Positions 38,956 to 50,560 of a DNA stretch of 64,000 nt are shown one piece after another; position 1 is the stretch's first letter; every line of letters begins with the position of its first letter. Below the pieces are notes generated by a model. That model worked only from the letters and a program-made list of their open reading frames with translations. It was not told the DNA's origin and searched no databases. Source of the stretch: Dimorphilus gyrociliatus (lineage: Eukaryota > Annelida > Polychaeta > Dinophilidae); NCBI GenBank assembly GCA_904063045.1, contig CAJFCJ010000005.1, positions 3,528,165 to 3,592,164 on the forward strand, read 5' to 3'. The translations under genes and the position numbers were made by a program.

Positions 38956-40014
38956 ATGATAATAACTGTCAAGTACGGTGGTAAGTTTAATCCTTAATAG
39001 TAAATATCAGATTAACGTAATAATTAGTTTGACTATTATACTAATATCTATTTCTGTTCAAATGATAACTAGTCTTTTATTTTGCTCTTTTGTTTCTTTC
39101 CATATTTCCTTTTTATAATAAAAGAATCCTTGAGAGCTTGTTTTTGTTTTTTTCACACTCTTTTAAACATTTTTATGCTATAAATACATCTTACATTGTT
39201 TCATGTTTACTAGCTAAACAAGAAGCTGTATTCAATCCTGAATGCTGGAATTATACCCTCTTAGAAAGCATTAGAGATCAATGCAAATGCTACGATACGG
39301 ATATTGAGTTATCGGATCCGAATGGAAACGTAAAACACCTTAGAGACAACCCATATAGATACGCTAGCGAGGCCCTAGACGATAGAGAAGTTTGCGTCTT
39401 ATTAAAAGTTGATTGTAATCAGGAAGGAGAAACTTCCTACCAGCCATTATTGGATGATACAGACGCCATAACAGATAAATTTCTTGGTAAGTAACAAGAA
39501 ATATTACTTTTCTTTATTCTCCTAACAATAAATCGTCTAAAAAAGAGAGAAAAACCAAAGAAATAGTGAGAATAGAATTATTAGTAAATAAGGAAAACGT
39601 TGACCTTAATATTTTCTTTAAACATGATCTGAAAATTTTAAGAAAGATAACAGCACGGTTCGAAAATATTTCAAAAGGATCTAAAAAGTGTTCAAACAGT
39701 CTTAAAAAGAAATTATATAGGCTTATTTAGAGAAGGGGGGGGGGAAAGAGAGGGAGAGAGAGAGAGAGAAAAGGAAAGAAAATGTAATAATAGATTTTTT
39801 ATTAAAAAAAAAGTATATACATATATAAAGAAAATAAAGTTGAAATTGTGTTTATTTAATCAAGTAAACTGTCTTAAATTTACAAAAAAGAAGAAAAACA
39901 ATTGGTTGCTGTAATACGAAAATCTTATTGTTCTCTCTATTGTTTTTCTTGTGATTCTTTTCATTCTTCCTAACTTATTGTTGCATTACTTTATAACAAT
40001 ATTTACTTTACTTA

Positions 40015-40045
<31 letters not shown>

Positions 40046-40402
40046 GTATTTAGATAAATAAATGATCAAATAATACCTAACTTGCATTCTTTTATAAATT
40101 AATCTTTTACCCAACGACCATTAAATAAATATATATTTTTAATAAAATATTAAAATATATAAGAAACTTGTCCCTAAATTAGTTAAGTGCTTCTTTTCAC
40201 ATATAGGCTTAATTACCGCAAATTAAAAAGTTTTCTTTTGCTAATATTTATTATTGTTGTTTTCACTAAAACAGAACAACTCCATTCAAAAGTTGATGAT
40301 AAGAATATAATGAAAAAGCGTAATCAGAAAAAGACTGTATTAAATGGTATTAAAGTTAAAACGCCTAAAGCCCGAAGTAATGGAAAGTTGAGTGCAAGAT
40401 AA
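38956..40402 (+). CDS. CXorf65-like protein (Pfam family labelled Il2rg)
   Basis: Three exons (38956-38980, 39214-39486, 40275-40402) sum to 426 bases (141 aa). The start MIITVKYG followed by CWNYTLLESIRDQCKCYDTD matches the conserved opening of the CXorf65 family (beta strand, then a Leu-x-x-Ile-Arg-x-x-Cys helix). IELSDPNGNVKHLRDNP and ALDDREVCVLLKV follow, then YQPLLDDTD. The last exon is lysine-rich and basic (KKRNQKKTVLNGIKVKTPKA). Function is unknown in any animal. The fold prediction is ubiquitin-like (inference from the strand pattern). The intron between exons 2 and 3 (about 790 bases) holds a G/GA-rich run at 39735-39772 and a TA tract at 40015-40041. Confidence 0.7.
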
Positions 40403-41444
40403 GATATGCTCTGTAACTTTTTACTTTACTTGAAAAAATATAAAACAACAGACTTTTTTTTTTAAAAAAAAAAATAAAAAATATATTAAAAAGAAGAAAA
40501 GAAGAATAACGATGAAAAAACAGCTACAAACAATTGTGCCAATATGTTTATACTAATACAGTGTATACAAATTTTCCATACAGATATAAATTTAATTTTA
40601 AAGGTGGCGTGTAAATAAGAAAACAACCTATATTTATACATTCAATGTATACATTCACTTATTTACATTTAATGCTATTTACAAATTATAGACTCTGTAG
40701 GCCTGGTTAAAAGGAAACGAAGAATCTATATATTATAAATAAATTTGTTTTTCTTAATATATATTTCAAGAAAACATGTACTAAAGATAGTATTTTTTAT
40801 AAACGCTAATATCGTATATACAGTATATATATGTATATATTTATATACCATAATTCAATATAGTATACAATATATTTGTTCAATACAATCGCTTTCATTT
40901 CCTCAACCACTTACAACTAGAACTTCTCAAGTCTTGCTTTTTTTTAAATGCTTCTTCACTAAAACATGAATGCCTGTCCTCCTCCTTATTATAAAAAGAT
41001 AAGGAAAACTACATCAATAACTAATATACCATTTAACACACTTTAAATTTTAGCAATTGGTGCTATTTTACATAGACCTAATAGATATTAATAATTGATA
41101 AACTATTCAAAAGGTTTAATGATAGTGCCATCTAGTTTCAAGATAATCAATGAACTCTTTTGAACAATTGTGCAAGATACAAAATGCTTGAATGTAGCTC
41201 CTGCTCTAAACGTTTAACATATTTACTTTCTTTTTTACTTTCTGTTAATTGCTACCAAATTTAACGGTGCGATAATAAACCGGGCAACAGCTCCTACACC
41301 ATTTATCGTAGAAAGAAAAATATAGTATATTCAAAAGTGATCAGAACGGAAGTCATGTTTATACTGCATAATAAACCCATGGTCATTTTTCTTGAATGGT
41401 GTTCTCGAGTGTTAACACTGCAGTAAATTTAATATTTTGTAGCA
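40403..41444. other. Gene-free interval
   Basis: About 1 kb of AT-rich sequence with TA-rich and A-run tracts (40450-40490, 40819-40860). No gene or recognisable repeat was seen. Confidence 0.4.
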
Positions 41445-43325
41445 ATGGCTAAGCATCCGCAGCTAATTGGCATTAAACAGAAAATTCAAAAAGATGTTGA
41501 GTAAGGAATATACTTATAATCCTTATATAAACTTTCTTATGATCTATCAAAGAAATATCTATTTTTTTTGCTTTAGGCAAACCGAAATCCCGATGTTGTT
41601 GGATTCTGAAGATAAAGTGATTGTCAGGTATAAGAAAAAACTAGCTTTTTATTTTTCTGTATATTTCAATGCAAATTCTAGGGCGGAAGCGCATGCTTAC
41701 AAACAAACTTTTCCGAAAGCATGTAAAATAAATGATCTTGAAACGTGGAAATTGAAAAATTTCGACATGGAAAATTTGCGAAAATTTGCTCCTTTTCTAA
41801 TTGAATTATTCGGACTTACACCCTTAGAATCGAAAAGCAAATTGAAGTTCGCTGTTAAACCAATTGGCTATATGTTAGCGATTTTTGTCAACTTGTATAG
41901 TGGTAAATGGAATGGCAAAAGAATAAAGAAAAATGAAGGATCTCAGATAATTTTGGAATTGATTCGCTTGATTCTATCCTGTGGTTTTCTCGTTTACCCA
42001 CCGGGTGATCTTCAAGAAAACTGCAATGCCCGTGCAGCAACGTTTTCAAATTATCTGATTGTTAATCTTGGATTTAATAAAAATAACAAGGTCTGACTTC
42101 AAAATATTCAGTAAAAAATAATAATAATACTTGTACTTTGCTACAGTGTATAGGAGTAATAAGCATAGACCTATATCAAAACAAAATCTTAAACATTACA
42201 TTTAGGACTAAAGACGATTCTATACAAAGAAAAGAAAAACAGGAAAATAAAAAAAGGAGGCAGCTTCATGACAAAAATTGTTCTTTCATAGACATAAAGG
42301 AAAGAATGGATATGTCGAATGTCAACTGTAAAATGGAGTGTGAAACCTCAATAACATGTACAGTTGTTTTCCAACAGCAACCTTCAACAAGTGACAAATA
42401 CTTGTATAAGCCAGATTCGGACCAAGCTGACAAGATCATAGTTAAAATACCAGGTTAAAACAATTATATAAAATTAGTCCACATTTTTTGATATTATTAT
42501 ATCTTGAACAATACAGAAACTGAAAATGAAGAAAGATGCCAAAATAATACCAACAGAGGAACAGTTTCAACATTTAGTAAGGATGTCAGATTATCTACAG
42601 TATACAAATCTAAATTTTTGTTTTTGATATATAGCTACTGAAGAAGTTAAACAATCAGTGGATGAGTATAAAAACGCTGATGGGAATATGTCACTGATAC
42701 TTAATAGTAACAGCGATTGGGTAAAACTTTAAACGTTACATTTTAATGTTCAGTATAATCAATCAACATTCTCTCATCTAATAGAAAGAACTGCAACGAA
42801 CAAGAGATTTTATTGATGTTGAGAATGAAGGTACAAAATTAAATTGTATTTAATTGATACTGTATAAATAAGGATAAAGATTCTAATATTTAATAAAGAT
42901 CCGTATGGAGCAGATAAAATTTTCCTGGAAAATTTAGCTGAAGATCAGGAATCCTTGTATCATTTTTCGAAGATTGAGGAAATTTGCAACAAAGGTACGT
43001 AAGATAATTTAAAAGGTCATTATATTATGTAATATTAAATTATCTAAAGTACTTACAACCTCTCTATATGTTCATACGAATGCTATATTATTTAAAAGAT
43101 TACAACTATTCAGACGATGGTCAAGCACCAGGGAAGTTATTAGATGATGGAACCAACAAAGAATGTTGTTTTTATCGGAAAGGCAAAAGAAAAGGGAAAA
43201 TTAAAGGTAGAGAAGATATTTCATTGTTGATAAAAAGAATTATAATTTGAATATATTAAATAGATCCTACATATAGGAAGAGCCGGAAGGAAAATTTCTA
43301 TGATAGAAGACACAAAATCAAATGA
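41445..43325 (+). CDS. Orphan cluster family, member A (421 aa)
   Basis: Ten exons: 41445-41500, 41577-41627, 41682-42090, 42147-42453, 42517-42576, 42635-42720, 42785-42830, 42899-42994, 43114-43206 and 43264-43325. They sum to 1266 bases. The start is MAKHPQLIGIKQKIQKDVE. The core (about residues 40-170) has ENLRKFAPFLIELFG, KPIGYMLAIFVNLYSG and LELIRLILSCGFLVYPP. The same order recurs in members C, E and F. The tail is built of short exons with phase-1 introns and is polar and low in complexity: CQNNTNRGTVSTF, DPYGADKIFLENLAEDQESL, then a basic end (FYRKGKRKGKIK, YRKSRKENFYDRRHKIK) that could be a nuclear localisation signal. Intron 2 is a stopless 54-base intron. No known family was recognised and no signal peptide is seen. 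Confidence 0.68.
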
Positions 43326-43710
43326 TTTTAAATAAAAAATTCATCCTTGTTTGTACGATGGAGAAAATGTATTCGTCATAAATGATATAATGATGATAAA
43401 TCTATTCCTAATACAATATAGGGAGATTTTAGGATGACTATAAATATGAAAATCACTTAGTTTTGCTTTAAAGTAATGTAGTTAGCAATATACTTTCTCT
43501 ACAAATTATTAGTTTCTTCAAAAGGATAAACGTTAATCTGAGACGCTGTTTTCAATTATACAAATTATTTTTTCCTTTTACAGGTCATGTTCATGAATTC
43601 TTTACAAGATTCGTTTGTTCCTCGTATTACGGAATTGCTAATAATTCCATATAAAATTGTATTTATAATACTGTTTATTTGTCCCGATGACTTGACATCA
43701 AGTCAACTGT
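43326..43710. other. Spacer between member A and the LTR-like sequence
   Basis: About 385 bases of AT-rich 3' flank of member A. Nothing was recognised apart from the transition to the retrotransposon remnant at its right end. Confidence 0.35.
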
Positions 43711-43815
43711 CCTAGATTTGACTGAGTCAAACACCCTCTTAAAGTAACGCTAGCATACTAACATATATTCACTGACTCATACTAACACATAACATCCAAA
43801 CGTTCTGTTCATTCT
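43711..43815 (-). repeat. LTR-like fragment next to the BEL/Pao pol end
   Basis: This aligns with 46786-46895 at roughly 75% by eye, including the shared words CTGAGTCAAA, CACATAA and TTCTGTTCA. It lies directly after the stop of the pol fragment on the minus strand, where the 3' LTR is expected. The exact ends are not defined. Confidence 0.5.
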
Positions 43816-44480
43816 CCCGCAAATAGTAGTTCACCCGCGGCTCTAATAAATGGCCCCTTTTTGGTCTCGATCCTGCACTTTCTATAAATTCCGTCGTGGT
43901 TAGATAGGATTTCAGCTAGGAATCCAGTTATCCATTTATGTCTCGCTTTTTGTTTGTTCGAGATTAGGACTTTATCTCTGACTTGCAGCTTTCTTCCTCC
44001 TCTCATTTTCCGTTGTTGCCTTACAAGTTCTTGGATGTATATTTTCTTCAATTGTCTTTCGATTTCATTCTATCGCTTCTTATTTCACATGCCCTCACTT
44101 CATAGTAGTTCCCTATGTCGCCTTTTAATCGTGTTGGACGTTACCAAAAATTGGTCAGGGTCGTCCAATGGCTGCTGAAGTGGCTTGTCGTCCATAACCT
44201 TTTCTACCAACAGCCACAGCATCTGCCACTTTCTTTCTTCTCTCCCTGCCCCATGTTCTTTCCTGTGACAGCTTGGTTGAGTTCGCGTCGAGACCCTCCG
44301 TCATCTCAAGCCTCACCATCTTGCTCTGTAGGCATATGAAGAGACGTAAAGTTTTCCCCTTTTTTCTGCCTGAATGTTCCAAAGTGGTCGATACCACTGT
44401 ATCTGAATATTTCTAGCTCGTTTCCGATTTGGAAGGAGTAGGGTTCATTGCCTTTCTGCTCATATCGGATCTTTGATCCG
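43809..44480 (-). pseudogene. BEL/Pao integrase core and DUF5641 tail, broken
   Basis: The C-terminal frame (43809-44051) contains VRDKVLISNKQKARHKWITG followed by FLAEILSNHDGIYRKC, the strand pattern of the DUF5641 domain at the end of Pao integrases. Upstream, around 44330-44420, YSGIDHFGTF marks the start of the integrase catalytic core. Frame changes separate the parts. Confidence 0.72.
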
Positions 44481-45059
44481 TATTTTTACTCCCTAATGAT
44501 TTGTCGTATTGTTGTGACCTCATTGAGTACCCGATAGGTTTCTCTGAGGATTGCTCTTATTCTAGCCAAAGGGGCGTGGCAATTATCTTCGTAGACCTTC
44601 TTTACGAGTAGTTTTCCTATTCCGGATCTTCCATCCAAAACTCTAGGGTTCTCGTATCACTCTCCTTTTTGCTTATTCGTCTCTGTTGGATTCTTAACCC
44701 ATCCTTTTCTCTCATTATGGCATTTTTGCCGGTCTCCCTCCTTCTATCCTTTGTCCCGCGACCGACCATCCTAGCTTAGAGCACATAGCAGCAAGTTCAT
44801 CCACATCTCCTTCCAATATTGTTCTGCGTGGCATCATGTCTATATAGCCCCACCCTATCAATAGGTCGACTTGCCGGTTTCATAACTCTGGTACCTGGAT
44901 ATCTTTTAAATACGGCCATTTCATTCTTTCTGGTTCAGTGATGGCTTATTGGTTTATGGTAGCAATCTGTTGATATTCCAGGGCTTCCAAATCTCCTCCC
45001 TTAATTTAGACGGTATATTTCGCAGCCCCTTATGCCGCTCTATTCTTCCCGTTATTGCG

Positions 45060-45180
45060 AGATCAACTTTTACTATCTCAATAGGTCTTGTATTAACCCT
45101 TCTAGCTGCCTCTGTTGTAATGATTGTCATATCTGCCCCGGTATCCTGTATTATTACAAGATTACCGTTTTAGGTGTTTA
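45060..45180 (-). pseudogene. Retropepsin-like protease fragment of the BEL/Pao remnant
   Basis: A short minus-strand frame contains the aspartic protease active-site motif in the context IIQDTGADMTIIT (D-T-G). It lies between the zinc knuckles and the integrase remains. It is a fragment without the rest of an intact protease. Confidence 0.65.
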
Positions 45181-45223
45181 GTTCTAGGGCAGTCATCCCA
45201 TTCTCTTTCTCAATCCTTTACTA

Positions 45224-45810
45224 TCATAACCCTTTTGGTGGTACCCATTTTTTCGCATTGGTGCAACAAATAATTCTTTGCTGCCCACATATTTTACATC
45301 TAGGTTTCCAGCATTCCGATGGGTTGTGGTTGCTAGTTGTACAGTTTTCGCATAATCGTGATTTTCTCACTAGATCTTCTATATCCATCCTTTTAAACTG
45401 TGGACAGTTTCTCAGGGGGTGGGGCTTATCGCATGCATAACACTCCAACTCTTTTTTATTTCCTTCTCTTCATTCACTCTTATTCTCAAGGCTCAGAATT
45501 TGTTGTTGGTCTATTGCTCTTTCCAGCCCCCGACTCTGTATCTATAAATTCTGCCATGTCTTCGATAGATAGGCTTGTTTTCGCTATAGCCTCCTCGCTA
45601 TTCCATCCAGCTCTTAGCCGAGCGTTCATGTTGAGTTTGCTTACGACCACTTGCATTGCCTCTAGTTATTTGTTGTCCAAGTCATCCCGGTCTTTTTAGT
45701 CGGCATAGACTTCCATCAATATCTGGCTTAGTTCTCGATGCTGATGGATGTTATCATCATGTATTCTACCCAACCTCTCCAAAGAACAGGTAGCCTTACT
45801 TTAAATAGAT
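45224..45810 (-). pseudogene. BEL/Pao Gag remnant with zinc knuckles
   Basis: The frame at 45224-45448 has CYACDKPHPLRNCPQFKRMD, then LCENCTTSNHNPSECWKPRC and CKICG, the tandem cysteine-histidine knuckles of BEL/Pao Gag proteins. The upstream 45450-45810 minus-strand sequence continues with Gag-like helical sequence, interrupted by stops. It is not functional. Confidence 0.75.
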
Positions 45811-45839
45811 CTATTTATAGAATCTATTTTATAAAATGT

Positions 45840-46497
45840 TGGTTATAGGACAGATGTACCGTGGAGAGATCCCAACAACTGGATGGGAAGTTCAGAATTG
45901 GAAAAGCCAAGGGCAATTGAGCTAGACAGAATGATCAATGAAATAATAAGGGTAATCAAAGTATACGGCGTGTTGTACTTTGGCACTGAAGAGACATTAA
46001 ACAATTTGGTTGATGTCAAAATTCTTCAATCAGGGGAAAATAACATCCACGAATATCTTAAAGATGATATTGATCTTAGGCTGACATACCAATCAGAAAG
46101 CACTGATAGGGAAGTCAGTGTAGAAATGGGAAATTCTCCAGGCATTCACGAATAGCATCAACCATCCCCAGAAATAAAATAGAATTATCAACTGAGAAAA
46201 ATCATCTTCAAATGGATTATCAACAATTTGGACAAATGCCGGAAAAGGTATATTCTACTGAAACTCAGCCATGTAAGGAAAACGCCACTTTTGATCCAGG
46301 ACATGAAAATAATCCAGAACAATTCGACGGTATGTCAGCAAACCTTTTGTTAAACTTCTATAGTCTATGATTATGAAATTCCAATAGATTTTTTCGATAC
46401 GTTTCCCGTCGACAAGGTGAATGCTGCTCTAATCGGGCATAATGACGAAAATTTGAATGCTTCAGCCGTTCAATATCAAATGTACACGGAAGACTAA
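45840..46497 (+). pseudogene. Orphan cluster family, member B: chimeric, truncated pseudogene
   Basis: The left part (45840-46155) is a core-domain fragment with VPWRDPNNWMGSSELEKP, MINEIIRVIKVYGVLYFG and NNIHEYLKDDIDLRLTYQSE. It lacks the first exons and ends at a TAG (46153-46155) where its paralogue D has CAG. At 46170 the sequence switches to a copy of the 3' end of member E, including the E penultimate exon end, a 34-base intron (46330-46363) and the last exon to TAA 46495-46497. The left edge abuts the retrotransposon remnant. With no start exon and a nonsense codon it is annotated as a pseudogene, though the E-derived part is intact. Confidence 0.7.
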
Positions 46498-46656
46498 GAA
46501 ATCTAGAAATATCCAGCGTTGAACCATCTATCAATTTTAAATTCAACTCTCACGATATATTGAAATAATATCTAATATTTTATTTAATATTCACTTCTTC
46601 TGTCTAGAATAAAGAAAATTTTGATGAAAAGATGATAATCTCATTGATAATAGGTT
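46170..46656 (+). repeat. Segmental duplicate of 53851-54339
   Basis: Bases 46170-46603 look identical to 53851-54284 (offset 7681). From 46604 on, a 2-base deletion and several substitutions appear up to 46656. The block holds the 3' end of member E and the sequence leading to the GPCR gene. Confidence 0.9.
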
Positions 46657-46658
46657 AT

Positions 46659-46785
46659 AAAAATGATGTAAAACTACCAAAAATCAAACAAATGAAGAGA
46701 ATAGATCCAGTTAAAATGTAGATATGTTTAATTTTTAATACATGGGGTTTATGAATTGCGAACCACCTTTCAACAGCTCTTGCTC
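46659..46785 (-). pseudogene. GPCR pseudogene fragment
   Basis: This aligns with 54876-55002 inside the GPCR gene at about 91% by eye and is fused directly to the segmental duplicate, with about 536 bases of the source missing. It covers TM3-TM4 coding sequence of the receptor. It ends abruptly at an LTR-like fragment at 46786. Non-functional. Confidence 0.85.
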
Positions 46786-46895
46786 CCTAGCTTTGGCTGA
46801 GTCAAATTCCCTTTAAAGTGACGCTAATATACTGACCTACATTCACTAATTCAAACTGACACATAAGATGCAAACTTTCTGTTCAATTTCTATCC
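46786..46895 (-). repeat. Second LTR-like fragment
   Basis: This is similar to 43711-43815 and interrupts the GPCR pseudogene. No internal retrotransposon sequence follows, so it may be a solo or truncated LTR. Confidence 0.45.
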
Positions 46896-47598
46896 AATAG
46901 TTTTCGGTATTTTCCAAGTTTCACTTAAGTTTGAAATGATTCCTAGAAAAGGTTTCGGCGAGTCGCAAATACAATACTGTATATCCTTTGCTAATGTTTG
47001 CCTTTGAATGATTTTCGCTTCATTTATCGGTTTGGATAATAATAGAATTATTTGCTCGTTTTTGTATGACCAGAGAACCTGTAGCCTTATTTTAATTAGT
47101 CTTTATCGCAAACTCCATTGACGGAAACTGATAAAAAAAGTAGACTGGAAATGATAAACGACAAAGAAAATACCTTGTCCTGAAGTGTATTAGGAAGAAC
47201 AGGAAAAAGATCTGCATTATTAAATAAATCCATATAGAAGTTTTTTAAAAGATATGAAATTTATATTAGCTATGAAATTTGATCATAAAGACCTGGAATT
47301 GTCAATAACACAATATTGTAACTTTGCAATTCTTTAACAATTACTGTCGTGAGTGAACTATGCTGTTCAATAAATTTTAAACTACGCCTATTCAATCGTT
47401 TTGGTATAAAATATTAAAATTTTGTGAAAGCTTTTTCGTATTTATTCGTTTTTCTTTTATTAAAAAAAAAGTAATTTATTAATTATTTATTTACCTATTT
47501 GCTAATTTCTTTTATATCCATAGTTATTTTTTACCCAGTTTTCTAATAGATCAGAGGTACATTTCACCAAAACATACATAATTTGTTGCGAAGAAAAT
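46896..47598. other. Gene-free interval upstream of member C
   Basis: About 700 bases of AT-rich sequence. No coding frame or RNA gene was recognised. It should include the promoter of member C, but no clear element was found. Confidence 0.35.
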
Positions 47599-50166
47599 AT
47601 GTCATCCAGACTTTCCGAATTCGATCTGATTAAAATTTCAGAAACGTTAAAGAAACAAATTGATAACATCAAAAAGAAGAAAAAAGCAAGAAAGTAAGAT
47701 GGAAGTATACATTGAATATCTAGTGATAGTTATTTTGTTGTAGACTTGAATATAAGGCAATGGAACTTAAAGAAGATGAAAATGACTTTAGTGAAAAGTA
47801 TAAGGACATTTCTCCTCTTTAATTTATTTAACAAGAGTATTTTGCAGGAGAATTTTTACGGTGTTGTACAAGTCTGCATATCCAGATCTTTTTCAATCAA
47901 ATAACGGTGCCTTAGATCACTGGAGTACCAAGAAATTCAACACAAAGCAAACTATAGAGTTTTGCAGCCAACTTATTAAGCATCATAAACTTATACAAGT
48001 TGAAGACGACTGCCAACAAGACTATAAAAAAAAACCAATAGGCTACAAATACAAAGAATTCATAAACTTAAGTAGCGGCACAATAAATGGACATCGCAAT
48101 GTTGCGGAACAACGAAATGAAACACTCTTGGAACTGCTTCGACTAATTCAAGAAAATAAAGGATACCTTGTTTATCCATATGTTCCTTCACGTAAAAAGC
48201 ATCTGTTAGAAAGTCGAGATGATTACTTTTTGGTCACTCTCAAGAAAAGCCAAACAAGCGAAGTACGTTTTTGATTTCAAGGATCAGAATTAAGGTTATA
48301 GCGTCCAATGGGGAATAGGGTATTGGACAAAGCCATTTCCTATTACCTTGACTCGTCTGCTTTTAGTATTAATTAAAATGCATACAAAATCTATGCATTA
48401 ATTGTTTAATATTCTACAGTGGTATGAAGTGATCGATGTTACACCGATGACAATCATAGATGAAGAATGCTCATCTACTACATCACATTCGTCCCCGAAT
48501 TCAGAGGACGTGGTTAATAATAAGGGTAAATTCAATTTCTATAAATAAATATTATAACCTAATGAATTTACATTTTCAATAGTTTTAGTTGATTTATCAA
48601 CTAAATCAGGACAGAGCTGTGAGACAGAAGAAGGATATGCAGCTATCAAGCTCTTTGAGAGGAATGAACGAGAAAGTTCTAATGACACAGCACGTTCAAG
48701 CGAAAGATTAGAGAATCAATCTAAGGATGGAGAGATACATCATATACGAACTTCTTCAGGTATTATACTAACACATTCTAAAGGAAACTGTTTAAAACTT
48801 ATCTTTATATTTCCTACGATTAGATTACTACAATTGCAATAACGGCAGTAATGGACTGACAAAGAAACAAAACAATAACTTTCAACACTGTCGATCAGCG
48901 ATGGAAAAATGCACCTATGTAGAAGGCTCTCCTAGCAGTTACTCACAAGGAAGCAAGGTCATTAGGGAAATGCAAGGTTAAAACAATTCCATATGATAAT
49001 CTATATTTTTTAGTATTATTGAACAATACAGACAATGAAAATGAAGCAAGATGCCAAAATAATACCGACAGTGGAATAGTTCCAATATTTAGTAAGGATG
49101 TCAAATTATCTATTGCATGGAAATCTAAATTTTTGTTTTTAATGTATAGCTGCTGAAAATTCATCTCTGAATTCATATGAAAGCGATAATGAGAATGTGT
49201 CACTAAAATCAAACACTCAAAAGAATTCGGTAAATTTTCAACATTAGATTTTAATATACACCATAATTAATCAACATTCTCTCATCTAATAGAATCAAGA
49301 GCAACAACTACCAAGAAGCTATGTTGACATCGAGAATGAAGGTAAAATTGAACACTGTGTTATAGGGATATTAATTCTATTATTTGAAAGATCCGTATGG
49401 AGCAGATGAATTTGTACACGAAGCTTTAGCTGATGATCAGGATTTAGTGTATAAACTTTCCGAATTAGACGAAATTTTCCCATCAACCAAAGGTAAGTAA
49501 GATAACTTAAAAGGTCTTTTATTATTTAATATAGTATTATTAAGGTGAAAACCCTATCAAGTCGGAGAAAAATCTTGACAAAAGTTCCAATTCAGATAAC
49601 ATCTTCGGGAAGAATATAAATGATACAGTAGGTTCATAAATTACAATAGCACATATGAACTAGTTTTATCCTGCTTTAGACCGAAATCATGGATACAGCG
49701 CAGCGTTTAGGTATAGTATCATCTATCTAAAAAATATAATAACTGTTATTTATACATATTAAGTATTATCAATAATTTTTCTAAAAAATAAAGGGGAATT
49801 TGCAGTTGCCTTTCCGACCGATGATGTAATAAATCCATCCATGGATTGGGGGCCTACCGGCATCATGAAAGAGACGACGGAACATTCTAAGGATCAAGTG
49901 GCAGTGACGAAATCAAATATGAGTAAATATTTCTAATAGAACAAGAAGATTATATAAAATATAAGCTTTAATAAGGATAGCGTTATGATTTTAATATACT
50001 TTATTGTCTATGTTTAGTGGAAGACCATAACCACATCAAAGAAGTGAATGAAAGTTTTCCCATGAAACAGGAAAGGATAATTAAAAGAATCAAAAGAGAC
50101 GAAAAAAACCGCCAGAGAATTGAATACTGTTCTCTGGCAAAACAGGATATGGACACGTCTGATTGA
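47599..50166 (+). CDS. Orphan cluster family, member C (560 aa)
   Basis: Fourteen exons: 47599-47693, 47744-47797, 47848-48262, 48420-48525, 48583-48759, 48824-48976, 49032-49091, 49150-49229, 49293-49341, 49391-49492, 49545-49627, 49680-49710, 49794-49922 and 50018-50166. They sum to 1683 bases. The start MSSRLSEFDLIKISETLKKQ is followed by a lysine run. The core exon has KKPIGYKYKEFINLSSGTIN and ETLLELLRLIQENKGYLVYP, clearly homologous to member A. The tail shares exon modules with A (ENEARCQNNTDSGIV; DPYGADEFVHEALADDQDLV) and even the intron sequences between them. It ends with a basic segment (ERIIKRIKRDEKNRQRIE). The small exon 12 is the least sure. No known family was recognised. Confidence 0.68.
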
Positions 50167-50560
50167 AAAAGATGTTTTATTCTATTATTCTATGATAGTT
50201 GATACTCTGTCGTTTCTTTTTCACATGTTTTCTCGATACAGAATATTTGTGCTATGAGCTGTGATTGGACCTTAAAAAATTAAGAGATGATTACCGTGTG
50301 TACAAATATATAGAATGATTTTGTCACAAATCTTTGATACATTTTAAGCATTTAGACTAAAGTTTATCCCTCTTCACCATCCGATAACTTTCTGAAATTT
50401 TCATTACAGCTTGCAGGAGAGAATTTCTATTTAAAAAGCGTTCAGTATAAACATTAACGCCCTATCGTGGAATATCATTATTTACGTACCTTCATCATAA
50501 ACTAAGTCATAGCTAAATACAAGTTCACTACTGAACGGAACACAACTGAGTTCACAGATA
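50167..50560. other. Spacer between members C and D
   Basis: About 390 bases of AT-rich sequence with no recognised feature. Confidence 0.35.

Larger units (their letters stand above)
43809..45810 (-). mobile_element. Degenerate BEL/Pao LTR-retrotransposon remnant
   Basis: Read on the minus strand, this 2-kb stretch has Gag-like sequence, zinc knuckles, a retropepsin-like fragment, an integrase-like fragment and a DUF5641-like integrase tail, in BEL/Pao order. Only about 600 bases lie between the protease and the integrase, so most of reverse transcriptase and RNase H is deleted. Frameshifts and stops break every domain, so it is inactive. Base composition is clearly less AT-rich than its surroundings, consistent with insertion from elsewhere. 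It sits between family member A and pseudogene B and truncates the left side of B. Confidence 0.8.

Noticed and set aside
44949-45699. Plus-strand open frames in the retrotransposon region
   Set aside because: The minus strand carries recognisable BEL/Pao domains; the plus frames have no domain evidence.
49628-49640. Stop in member C after GATACAGTAGGTTCATAA as the gene end
   Set aside because: Splicing at ACA|GTAGGT keeps phase with later exons and the total length is a multiple of three, so the longer model was preferred.
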